A DNA stretch of 8,226 nucleotides from the NCBI GenBank assembly GCA_018058445.1, contig JAGOZY010000028.1:1-8226 (forward strand), given 5' to 3'. The notes under the pieces are model-generated. The model had not been told where the DNA came from and ran no database searches. It saw only the letters and a program-made list of their open reading frames with translations. Positions within the stretch are counted from its first letter, which is position 1. The number at the start of each line of letters is the position of its first letter. Both the position numbers and the translations under genes were made by a program. The DNA comes from Negativicutes bacterium (GTDB lineage: Bacteria > Bacillota > Negativicutes > JAGOZY01). Of the stretch, positions 1 through 6,293 are shown piece by piece.

Positions 1-1103
1 ACCATCAGATCAATCAGACCTTTGCCACCGTGTTTTTCAATCGCTTTCAGGTGATCGAGAGCGCTATAATCATCGGTTTCACCGGGTTGGGTCATCACGT
101 TGCAAATATAGACTTTAGGAGCGGGATTTGCCCGAATCGCATCAGCAATGCCGGGGACTAATAAATTGGGAATAACGCTAGTATAAAGGCTACCCGGGCC
201 GAGCAGAATAACGTCGGCCTTGGCAATGGCTTGCAGGGCTTCGGCTGGCGCTTTGGCATCTACGGGCTCAATGCTGATTTCGTCAATCCGATTTCCGGCT
301 TCGCCGATATGGGACTCCCCTTCTTTGCGCTGTCCGTTTGCCATGCGGGCAATCAGCCGGACTGGCGTATGAGAGGACGGAATCACTCGTCCACGCACTC
401 GTAGAACTTTATTCGACTGGCGAAGGGCTTTTTCGATGTCACCATCTGTAACTTCCAGCATAGCTGTCAAAAAAAGATTTCCGAAGCTATGTCCACTTAG
501 GTCGCCGCTACCTTTAAAGCGGTACTGAAATAAGCTTTCCATGACAGGCTCTGTGTCAGCGAGCGCAACGAGGCAATTTCGAATATCACCGGGAGGAACG
601 ATGCCAAAGTCTTCTCGCAAGCGGCCAGAAGAACCGCCATCATCACCTACAGTGACAATCGCCGCAATGTTGCTGGTATAATCTTTGATTCCACGCAAAA
701 GTACGGAGAGCCCTGTCCCGCCGCCGATGGCGACGACGTGAGGCCCCATGTCGAGCTTTCGCTTTTCATAAATGGTATCCATAATTCCTTTGGCTCCATC
801 GGGCCCTAGGGCAATCGCAACCGCTTGAATCATCTTGCGGCTGGCAACTAGCATGGCGGTAATTCCGAGTGCCACTGTGGCAATGCCGGCAATTGTCGTA
901 GCCATATATACATGGCTACCAGTCAGCCAGTAGAAAAAGCGAAAAGTACTCTCTTCGAGGCTGCCGATAAATCGATAGTTCCAAGAAAAAGCAAGACCGA
1001 GAGCGGCTAAGATAACTCCGACAGCAAATAAGAGGAACCAACGTTTGATGCCGATTCCCGGCTGAAGCCAACGGCTAAATCGTTTGTGATTACCGTTCAA
1101 CAT
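1..1103 (-). CDS. yvcK: YvcK/CofD-like factor with N-terminal membrane anchor (3' end cut by window)
   Basis: This frame is open for 367 codons and runs off the left edge, so the C-terminus is missing, probably 70-90 residues judging from Bacillus YvcK (about 317 aa). The core starts near residue 122 with VVAIGGGTGLSVLLRG, followed by TVGDDGGSSGRLRE (151-164), PPGDIRNCL (170-178), GHSFGNLFL (204-212), LGPGSLYTS (301-309) and CNVMTQPGETDD (334-345). These are family signatures. Known YvcK proteins bind UDP-GlcNAc and are needed for growth on gluconeogenic carbon and for normal cell shape. Unlike the Bacillus protein, this one has about 120 extra N-terminal residues with two hydrophobic helices (about 22-41 and 66-88), so I infer membrane anchoring. 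The ATG overlaps the last 14 bases of rapZ, and an in-frame TGA 9 nt upstream of it limits the start. Only a weak GGGATG-like ribosome site is visible, so translational coupling to rapZ is likely. In related genomes whiA often follows. Confidence 0.93.
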   Translation of the reverse strand, partial: MLNGNHKRFSRWLQPGIGIKRWFLLFAVGVILAALGLAFSWNYRFIGSLEESTFRFFYWLTGSHVYMATTIAGIATVALGITAMLVASRKMIQAVAIALGPDGAKGIMDTIYEKRKLDMGPHVVAIGGGTGLSVLLRGIKDYTSNIAAIVTVGDDGGSSGRLREDFGIVPPGDIRNCLVALADTEPVMESLFQYRFKGSGDLSGHSFGNLFLTAMLEVTDGDIEKALRQSNKVLRVRGRVIPSSHTPVRLIARMANGQRKEGESHIGEAGNRIDEISIEPVDAKAPAEALQAIAKADVILLGPGSLYTSVIPNLLVPGIADAIRANPAPKVYICNVMTQPGETDDYSALDHLKAIEKHGGKGLIDLM

Positions 1104-1962
1104 AGCGACTCACATCCCGTTGCTCTAAAGTAACTCCGTAGGAAGTCTGTGCTTGGAGCTCCTTATATAGCCGATTTGCCAGATAGACCGAGCGATGACG
1201 TCCACCGGTGCAACCAATGGCAATCACGACTTGGCGACGTCCCTCTTTCATATATTGGGGCAAGACAAAGTTCACTAATGAAAGCATACGATCCCAAAAG
1301 CCTTCGGTTTCTGGCCATTGGGCGATGTATTCTTGCACCTGTTTATCTTCGCCACTCATTGGGCGAAGTTCCTCAACATAGTATGGATTTGGCAAGAAGC
1401 GAATATCAAAAACCATATCCGCATCGAGCGGAAGTCCGTATTTGAAACCGAAAGATAGAACGGTCACGCGCATTTGTTTGTCAACACTCATGCCGGAAAG
1501 TAGCACTTCATCTAAGCGAACTTTTAATTTCTTTAAGTTAGTATTCGATGTATCAATCACAAATGTCGCGCGATTTCGAATCGGTGCTAGTAATTGCCGC
1601 TCTTTTTCGAGACCGGAACTAAGCCGACCATGATCGGCCAGCGGATGCCGGCGGCGACTTTCTTTATAGCGACGAATCAGCACTTCGTCTTCCGCATCGA
1701 GAAAAAGAAGTTCGTGAGGGACTTCTTCGGTTTCAAGCTTTTCAAGCTCCCCTAAGAAATCACCAAAAAACTCGCCCCCACGAATATCGACAACGAGGGC
1801 AACATTTTTACAGCGTTCACCTGATTCTTGGCAAAGTTGAGTAAATTTAGGAATGAGTGCCGGTGGTAAATTATCCACGCAGAACCAATCTTGATCTTCT
1901 AAAAAATTAATAACCTGGCTCTTTCCGGCGCCAGACATTCCAGTCACAATTAAGAGACGCAT
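1090..1962 (-). CDS. rapZ: RapZ/YvcJ family nucleotide-binding protein
   Basis: A 290-residue protein of normal family length. It has an N-terminal P-loop VTGMSGAGKS (6-15), a Walker B-like strand ending VVDIRGG (57-63), and a C-terminal domain with SFGFKYGLP (170-178), RFLPNPYY (188-195) and GCTGGRHRSVYLANRL (250-265), the last being the family hallmark. In E. coli RapZ binds glucosamine-6-phosphate and directs decay of the sRNA GlmZ; Bacillus YvcJ binds and hydrolyses nucleotides, and its role is less clear. Here the partner is yvcK, which overlaps its end, so a link to UDP-GlcNAc and envelope metabolism is inferred. The start at 1962 is chosen because AAGGGAGG (1971-1978) lies 8 nt upstream and the family begins MRLLIVTGMSGAGKS. 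A longer reading from ATG at 2010 would begin inside the promoter spacer and is rejected. A sigma-A-like promoter lies at 1993-2020. Confidence 0.96.
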   Translation of the reverse strand: MRLLIVTGMSGAGKSQVINFLEDQDWFCVDNLPPALIPKFTQLCQESGERCKNVALVVDIRGGEFFGDFLGELEKLETEEVPHELLFLDAEDEVLIRRYKESRRRHPLADHGRLSSGLEKERQLLAPIRNRATFVIDTSNTNLKKLKVRLDEVLLSGMSVDKQMRVTVLSFGFKYGLPLDADMVFDIRFLPNPYYVEELRPMSGEDKQVQEYIAQWPETEGFWDRMLSLVNFVLPQYMKEGRRQVVIAIGCTGGRHRSVYLANRLYKELQAQTSYGVTLEQRDVSRYVER

Positions 1963-1992
1963 ACGATCGTCCTCCCTTACTTCAATACTTCT

Positions 1993-2020
1993 ATTATAAG
2001 GGATAAGCATCGCTTTTCAA
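1993..2020 (-). promoter_or_regulatory. Predicted sigma-A promoter of rapZ-yvcK
   Basis: On the minus strand TTGAAA (2015-2020) and a perfect TATAAT (1993-1998) are separated by 16 bp. The predicted start near 1986 leaves a leader of about 24 nt that contains the rapZ ribosome binding site. This is a consensus match only, not experimental. It lies in the 119-bp gap between bioY and rapZ. Confidence 0.8.
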
Positions 2021-2081
2021 AACAATTCCTTTTCGGGGACCCTATGCGCAAAAGCAGTTAACTCTCTAGCAGGCAAATCCT

Positions 2082-2678
2082 TCAGTCCTCGATAAATCCT
2101 TGTCGACGGAGAATCGGTAATACTTTGGTTGCTGTTAAAGCGATTATTATACTTAAAATAAAGTCAGAAGGAATATAGGGAGCAATTCCGATCATAAAGG
2201 TTTGACCGAGTGTCAGTGATTTGCCAAGGTAAAGAGTCAATATTCCATGTAGGTAGAAAAAGCCGCAAATATAAATCGTGGTGATACCGCATAGAACGAC
2301 TCCCAACAATGGAAAAAAGCGATCACTTTTTAGTAAACCTCTGCCATAGCCCATCACACCAGCCCCTAAGATATAGCCGATCAGAAAACCAAAAGTCGGC
2401 TGAAGTACATAAGCTGGGCCGCCACCTTGAGTAAAAACCGGAATACCGATGAGTCCAAGTCCGACATAAAGAAGTTGAGAGGCCATTCCACGTCGCCAAC
2501 CTAAGAATAATCCGGCATAGGCACAAAAAAGAAATTGTAGGGTAAATGGAACTAAGGGAGTAGGAATCCGTAAAAATGCACCAATCGCAGTCAAGGCGGC
2601 AAACATCGCGATCAAGAGCATATTTCTGATTTTTTTACTATTTTGATGTCGGGTCACTCCATTTTTCCTCCTTGCCAT
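2082..2678 (-). CDS. bioY: BioY biotin-uptake S component (ECF transporter)
   Basis: A small hydrophobic protein (198 aa from this ATG) with about six membrane helices. It is the substrate-binding unit of an energy-coupling-factor transporter. Visible BioY signatures are IAMFAALTAIGAFLRIP (23-39, the Ala-rich helix 1 that contacts EcfT in S components), PFTLQFLFC (44-52), QLLYVGLGLIGIPVF (68-82) and PTFGFLIGY (94-102). No ecfA or ecfT gene is adjacent, so it either works alone or shares a housekeeping ECF module. The late motif usually written PGDxxK reads IPSDFIL (169-175), lacking the glycine and lysine. The start is uncertain: ATG 2678 has AGGAG 6 nt upstream; GTG 2657 has a better AAGGAGG 9 nt upstream and gives 191 aa; TTG 2699 is less likely. 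All overlap the end of bioB, so the two are cotranscribed and probably translationally coupled under the same BirA operator. Confidence 0.93.
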   Translation of the reverse strand: MARRKNGVTRHQNSKKIRNMLLIAMFAALTAIGAFLRIPTPLVPFTLQFLFCAYAGLFLGWRRGMASQLLYVGLGLIGIPVFTQGGGPAYVLQPTFGFLIGYILGAGVMGYGRGLLKSDRFFPLLGVVLCGITTIYICGFFYLHGILTLYLGKSLTLGQTFMIGIAPYIPSDFILSIIIALTATKVLPILRRQGFIED

Positions 2679-3657
2679 TTTTAGCTCCTGATCGTTCAAT
2701 ATCTTTTAGCATTTGCTGATCCATGAGTGGGTCTCGTCCCCCTGTCGTTAAATAACCACCAATCATCGTTCCATCAGCACCACTTAAAAGTAGCATACTT
2801 TGCAGATCTCGAAGAGTTTTCTCGCGACCACCAGCACTACGAATTCCTAAAGTAGGAAGTAAAAATCGAAATGTAGCGACTGCTTGGAGATAGTCCAACG
2901 GCGCTAAAGAAGGTTGGTGCTCCAGTGGGGTCCCGGGAATTTGCGATAACACATTTAAAGGAACACACTGAATATCCATCTCTCGAAGGGCTAGTGCCAT
3001 TTCAACTCGTTGTTCTGGGCTTTCTCCTAAACCAAAAATGCCGCCACTACAGACTTCCAGTCCCGCATCCCGGGCTATTCGAATCGTGTCGACTCGTTCT
3101 TGCCAGGTATGAGTACGACAAATCTCTCTATAATGACTTTCAGCAGACTCAATATTGTGGTGATAGCGGACGACTCCCGCTTCTTTTAAAGCGCGGGCTT
3201 TTTCTTCGGTCAAACTACCCAAGGAAGCGCAGATGTTCAAATCACCTCGATCAACCATTTTCCCGAGAGTGCGCACGAGTGAGTGAAAATCTTGATCTTC
3301 CGCTCCGCCTGGCCCACTGGTAACAATCGAAAAGCGGTGAGCTCCGTCTTGAAAAGCTTGCTCAGTGGCTTGAAGAAATCGCTCTTCCGAAAGCAGCGGG
3401 TATTCTTTTACACCAGTCTGGTAATGAATCGATTGAGCACAGTAAGAGCAGTCTTCGGTGCAACGACCGGATCGACCATTTATAATCGCACAAAGGTCGC
3501 TTCCTGACGGCAAAAATTCTTGCCTGATCCGATCTGCCCACGCAAATAAAAAAGGCAAATACGCCCGTTCAGTGCGAATAAGCTCGACTCCCTCTTCATA
3601 GTTCAATTGCTTTCCTGCTAACACTTGGCGGGCTAATTCTTCAATCCTTTTTTCCAT
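2638..3657 (-). CDS. bioB: Biotin synthase (radical SAM)
   Basis: Biotin synthase inserts sulfur into dethiobiotin, the last step of biotin synthesis, in the cytoplasm. The 339-aa protein carries the radical-SAM cluster motif CTEDCSYC (Cys66, Cys70, Cys73). Cys143 in NICASLGSL and Cys203 in EVCSGGIFGLGES match the E. coli auxiliary-cluster ligands Cys128 and Cys188, and Arg273 in IRSAGGRE matches Arg260. The substrate-binding segment reads YHHNIES (165-171) where E. coli has YNHNLDT, so one Asn and one Asp of the dethiobiotin pocket are replaced by His and Glu. The ATG at 3657 has AAGGAG 9 nt upstream; an upstream in-frame TTG (3678) is less likely because it overlaps that site. bioY overlaps its 3' end. 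Expression is predicted to be repressed by BirA-biotinyl-AMP through the dyad at 3726-3764. No other biotin synthesis gene is in the window. Confidence 0.97.
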   Translation of the reverse strand: MEKRIEELARQVLAGKQLNYEEGVELIRTERAYLPFLFAWADRIRQEFLPSGSDLCAIINGRSGRCTEDCSYCAQSIHYQTGVKEYPLLSEERFLQATEQAFQDGAHRFSIVTSGPGGAEDQDFHSLVRTLGKMVDRGDLNICASLGSLTEEKARALKEAGVVRYHHNIESAESHYREICRTHTWQERVDTIRIARDAGLEVCSGGIFGLGESPEQRVEMALALREMDIQCVPLNVLSQIPGTPLEHQPSLAPLDYLQAVATFRFLLPTLGIRSAGGREKTLRDLQSMLLLSGADGTMIGGYLTTGGRDPLMDQQMLKDIERSGAKNGKEEKWSDPTSK

Positions 3658-3676
3658 CTCTTCTCTCTCCTTCAAC

Positions 3677-3712
3677 AAAAATAGGAAGCACCTTCACGGT
3701 GCTTCCTATTTT
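3677..3712 (-). terminator. Intrinsic terminator downstream of HAD gene, overlapping the bioB start site
   Basis: A 15-bp perfect stem with a 5-nt loop, arms 3698-3712 and 3678-3692, core GGAAGCACC/GGTGCTTCC. On the minus strand it is followed by TATTTTTG, giving a short U tract. It should end transcripts arriving from the hisC-ogt-HAD cluster. It lies between the bioB operator and the bioB ribosome site, and its upstream arm overlaps the bioB -10 box (3708-3713). A transcript starting near 3701 would hold only part of that arm. The stem also reads as a hairpin on the plus strand, with TTTT after it, but no plus-strand gene needs it. Confidence 0.85.
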
Positions 3713-3736
3713 AGCTCGTTATTTTCTTATTGTAAA
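3708..3736 (-). promoter_or_regulatory. Predicted sigma-A promoter of bioB-bioY
   Basis: On the minus strand TTTACA (3731-3736) and TAAAAT (3708-3713) are separated by 17 bp; each hexamer matches consensus at five of six positions. The -35 box lies inside the downstream half of the BirA dyad, so bound repressor would block polymerase. The predicted start is near 3701, inside the terminator stem. Confidence 0.75.
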
Positions 3737-3764
3737 CTTATTTTTATTTTAAGTTTACAATAAG
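3726..3764 (-). promoter_or_regulatory. BirA (biotin repressor) operator
   Basis: A perfect inverted repeat with 15-bp arms (3726-3740 and 3750-3764) and a 9-bp AT spacer. Its core is TTGTAAAC-N15-GTTTACAA (3730-3760), which fits the known bacterial BirA operator pattern of two such half-sites about 15 bp apart. The next gene downstream is bioB, whose -35 box is inside the dyad. It implies that the host's BirA is the bifunctional type with a DNA-binding domain; birA is not in the window. The dyad also starts 2 bp after the HAD stop codon. Confidence 0.9.
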
Positions 3765-3766
3765 TT

Positions 3767-4564
3767 TTATTTATTTAAAATATATTTCTCAATCGCTTGA
3801 GCGACTCCATCCTCTTCACATAAGCCAGTAATATGATTAGCGATTTTCTTCACTTCTTCGCGAGCTCCCCCCATGGCAACTCCAAGTTTTGCGAATTTGA
3901 GCATTCCCAAATCATTGTCTGCGTCCCCCATCGCCATAACTTCATCTTGGCTAATCCCTAATCGCTCACATAAGAAAGCAACAGCCTTTCCTTTTTCCGC
4001 TTCTGGCGCAGTGATCTCAACATAAGTTCCAAGGGATTGGGCGATATTTCCGCGATGATCAAATAGTCGGTGAAAAGCCTCAGCGATTTCCGCCTGTTCA
4101 ACTTCATCTGTACCAATTGTAAGGAGCTTGGTCGCTTTGTCGATCTTCCAGAGATCGTCACCAATTGCTTCGAAAGGAACTCCCGCAACGTGAGAATATT
4201 TTCGTGCTTTTTCACTGTCTTTTTCGACAAGAAGACGATCATCTTGGTAGGCCTGTACATACCAGCCTTTTTTCCGGCATAGCTCTAGCATCTCTTGAGT
4301 CAGGTCTTTTTCAAGCTCAACTTTTCGCAGAATTTCTCCTGTACCCAGCTCTGTCACAAGCCCACCGTTATAGGTGATGACTGGCACTTCAACGCCGAGT
4401 TGCTTCACATAAGGCAGAGCGGATTTGTGCATCCGACCGGTTGCAACAGTCACAGTCACGCCTGCATCACGAGCTGCTTTCACTGCTGCAATATTGCGCT
4501 CACTAATTTTGAGTGTATGAGGAACTAAGGTCCCATCTAAATCCAAGGCTAAAAAACGTATCAT
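3767..4564 (-). CDS. Cof-type HAD-IIB family phosphatase
   Basis: A 265-aa cytoplasmic haloacid-dehalogenase-fold hydrolase, the usual length for Cof-type proteins. The four HAD motifs are present: LDLDGTL (7-13, nucleophile Asp8 and acid Asp10), TGR with Thr42, a Lys near 191-193 in EKGKAVAF, and GDADND (213-218) for Mg2+ binding. The IIB-type cap lies roughly between residues 80 and 185. Members remove phosphate from sugar phosphates, nucleotides, PLP or flavin precursors, and substrate cannot be read from sequence. The ATG overlaps the ogt stop as ATGA, with AAGGAG 10 nt upstream, so it is cotranscribed and coupled with ogt. Whether its substrate relates to hisC (PLP-dependent) is open. 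The stop at 3767 abuts the BirA operator, and the transcript probably ends at the hairpin at 3712-3677. Confidence 0.92.
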   Translation of the reverse strand: MIRFLALDLDGTLVPHTLKISERNIAAVKAARDAGVTVTVATGRMHKSALPYVKQLGVEVPVITYNGGLVTELGTGEILRKVELEKDLTQEMLELCRKKGWYVQAYQDDRLLVEKDSEKARKYSHVAGVPFEAIGDDLWKIDKATKLLTIGTDEVEQAEIAEAFHRLFDHRGNIAQSLGTYVEITAPEAEKGKAVAFLCERLGISQDEVMAMGDADNDLGMLKFAKLGVAMGGAREEVKKIANHITGLCEEDGVAQAIEKYILNK

Positions 4565-5094
4565 CGCACGCGATCTCCTTTCAACATGACCTTTTCAAGC
4601 TCCAGCATCTGTCTTTTCATTGCCATCCCACCAGCAAAACCAGTTAAAGTACCGCTGCTTCCAATTACCCGATGACAGGGAATCACAATCGGTGTCCGAT
4701 TGGCCCCCATCGCTCCACCGATCGCTCGACAAGCTTTCGGGCTGTCAACGATGAGCGCTAAATCGCCATAATTTTTTAGAGCACCATAAGGGATTTCCGC
4801 GCAAGCTTCTAAAGCTTTACGGCGAAAAGGGGTATAGTCTGATAAATCAACAGCTGTTAAAAAGGTTACTTTTTCGCCTTTCCAGTAGCGAGTTAATTCT
4901 TCTTCAAGCTTTTTCTCACGGGTGGTTTGAGGTGAAAGCGGACTTTCTATTCCTTGAAGTTCTAGATCCGCTAAAGCCGCTTCTGGGCTCTCTTTTGGAA
5001 ATCCTAAAGCATATAGGCCTTCTTCTGACCAGACTGCCGCTTGATAACCGACTGAAAACTTCATAACTCGCACTTCGAGTGATTTTTGCTTCAT
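4561..5094 (-). CDS. ogt: Methylated-DNA--[protein]-cysteine S-methyltransferase
   Basis: A suicide DNA-repair protein that transfers the alkyl group from O6-alkylguanine to its own cysteine. The 177-aa protein has the active-site motif IPCHRVIG with Cys140, preceded by IPYG (101-104), a Tyr-Gly at 109-110, RAIGGAMGANRTP (123-135; Arg123 and Asn132 match the arginine finger and Asn hinge of human AGT), and followed by GTLTGFAGGMAMKRQMLELE (148-167). The N-terminal region is the degenerate RNase-H-like domain of the family; no AdaA-type zinc site or AraC domain is present, so Ogt type rather than Ada. Start 5094 is chosen because GGGGG (5104-5108) lies 9 nt upstream and the length fits; an open frame extends to 5157 inside hisC but lacks support. 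It begins 17 nt after the hisC stop and ends in an ATGA overlap with the HAD gene. Confidence 0.95.
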   Translation of the reverse strand: MKQKSLEVRVMKFSVGYQAAVWSEEGLYALGFPKESPEAALADLELQGIESPLSPQTTREKKLEEELTRYWKGEKVTFLTAVDLSDYTPFRRKALEACAEIPYGALKNYGDLALIVDSPKACRAIGGAMGANRTPIVIPCHRVIGSSGTLTGFAGGMAMKRQMLELEKVMLKGDRVR

Positions 5095-5111
5095 CTCCTC
5101 AATCCCCCTTA

Positions 5112-6218
5112 TTACTTCTGGGCTCGATGCCACTTTTGGATTGTTTCTAAAAGCCACTCATTTTCTTCGGGTGTTCCTAAGCTAATCCGTAGATATTCCG
5201 GCAGATTCCAGCCACCACCAAAGCGAACCCAGATGCCTTCGGCATTCAGACTTTCCCAGAGTGCCTTCGCATCCGGTCCAATTTTTACCATTAGGAAATT
5301 CGTTTGCGAAGGGAGTACATCAAAGCCCAATTTACTCAACTCTCTGGTTAGCTTCTCTCGTTCCTGACGATTTTTTTCTTTTACTTCTTGGGCAAAAGCC
5401 GTCTCTTTAAGCGCGATAACTCCAGCCACCGAAGCAAAACTATTCACGTTAGCAATTTTTCGACAGACGTTCATCGGTGCTAAAATTTCGGGGCTGGCAA
5501 CCCCATACCCTAAACGAATACCAGCCAGTCCAAATACTTTTGAAAAAGTTCGAATAACCAACAAATTGGGAACTTCTGCTAAATCTTCCCAAGCCGAATA
5601 GAAATCTGGATCATTTACATATTCACCATAAGCTTCGTCAATGATAACCAATACATGCTTAGGTAGTGACCGAAGCCAAGCCGAAATCTCCTCCGACGGA
5701 ATGATTCGCCCAGTCGGATTATTCGGATTGCAAAGAGCGACGATCTTGGTTTCTGGCCGAATTGCTGCCTTCAGAGCTTCTAAATCAATGCTTAAATCCT
5801 CCGTTGGCGGTAGCATCCGTACATTCGCCCCAGATAGTTCTGGGTCAACGAGATAAGTACCAAAGATCGGTAATGGCAGAAGAACTTCTTCACCCGGCCC
5901 GACAAATGCTCGGCAAGCCAAGTCAATAAGTTCATCCGCTCCATTGCCTACAATAATATTTTCGACTTCTTTTCCTGTATACGTTGCTAATGCTTCATAA
6001 AGCTCTCGATAATGAGGGTCTCCGTAACGAGCAATTTCCATACAGGCAGCTTCTAGAGCAGCCTTTACAGCAGGCGGTGCTCCATAAGGATTTTCATTAA
6101 AAGATAGTTTGGCAACACGATCTTGTCCAGTATGCCGACGAATTTCTGAAATAGGTAAATCTTCCACACCATAAACTGGCACAGCTAATTTTTCTAGATG
6201 GGTTCTTCGCTTCACCAT
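5112..6218 (-). CDS. hisC: Histidinol-phosphate aminotransferase
   Basis: A PLP-dependent fold-type I aminotransferase of 368 aa. HisC converts imidazole-acetol phosphate and glutamate to L-histidinol phosphate in histidine synthesis; in several bacteria it also transaminates aromatic keto acids. Visible features are LSFNENPYG (38-46), GNGADELIDL (91-100), CNPNNPTG (163-170), IIDEAYGEY (192-200, Asp194 and Tyr197 contacting PLP), TFSKVFGLAGIRLGYG (224-239, Schiff-base Lys227 and Arg235) and YLRISLGT (342-349, substrate carboxylate Arg344). No other his gene is nearby, so it is either the single copy outside a his operon or a second paralogue with an aromatic role; the sequence does not decide. 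The ATG has AAGGGGG 8 nt upstream. It heads the hisC-ogt-HAD cluster, but I see no convincing promoter in the 76 bp before it after the rubredoxin terminator. Confidence 0.93.
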   Translation of the reverse strand: MVKRRTHLEKLAVPVYGVEDLPISEIRRHTGQDRVAKLSFNENPYGAPPAVKAALEAACMEIARYGDPHYRELYEALATYTGKEVENIIVGNGADELIDLACRAFVGPGEEVLLPLPIFGTYLVDPELSGANVRMLPPTEDLSIDLEALKAAIRPETKIVALCNPNNPTGRIIPSEEISAWLRSLPKHVLVIIDEAYGEYVNDPDFYSAWEDLAEVPNLLVIRTFSKVFGLAGIRLGYGVASPEILAPMNVCRKIANVNSFASVAGVIALKETAFAQEVKEKNRQEREKLTRELSKLGFDVLPSQTNFLMVKIGPDAKALWESLNAEGIWVRFGGGWNLPEYLRISLGTPEENEWLLETIQKWHRAQK

Positions 6219-6293
6219 TTTTTCTTCCCCCTTAAATTAAACAGACAATAGTTAACAAATTCGTTTTTAGTTAGCCTTTTCCTGCCTATAACT

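Noticed and set aside
1149..1633. Plus-strand open frames, here and opposite the other genes
   Set aside because: They are mirror frames of well-supported minus-strand genes, without ribosome sites or recognisable motifs.
1963..2010. N-terminal extension of RapZ from ATG at 2010
   Set aside because: That ATG lies between the -35 and -10 boxes of the rapZ promoter, so it would not be in the mRNA; the ATG at 1962 has an ideal ribosome site and the family's usual first residues.
3726..3764. AT-rich dyad as a terminator for the HAD gene
   Set aside because: The stem has very few G-C pairs and no following U tract, while the sequence and half-site spacing match a BirA operator and a real terminator lies just downstream.
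5095..5157. Longer Ogt start inside hisC
   Set aside because: It would overlap hisC by 46 nt and adds residues outside the normal family length; the ATG at 5094 has a ribosome site.
6240..6270. Second BirA box upstream of hisC (TTGTTAAC)
   Set aside because: Only one half-site is present; no GTTAACAA-like partner at 14-16 bp.
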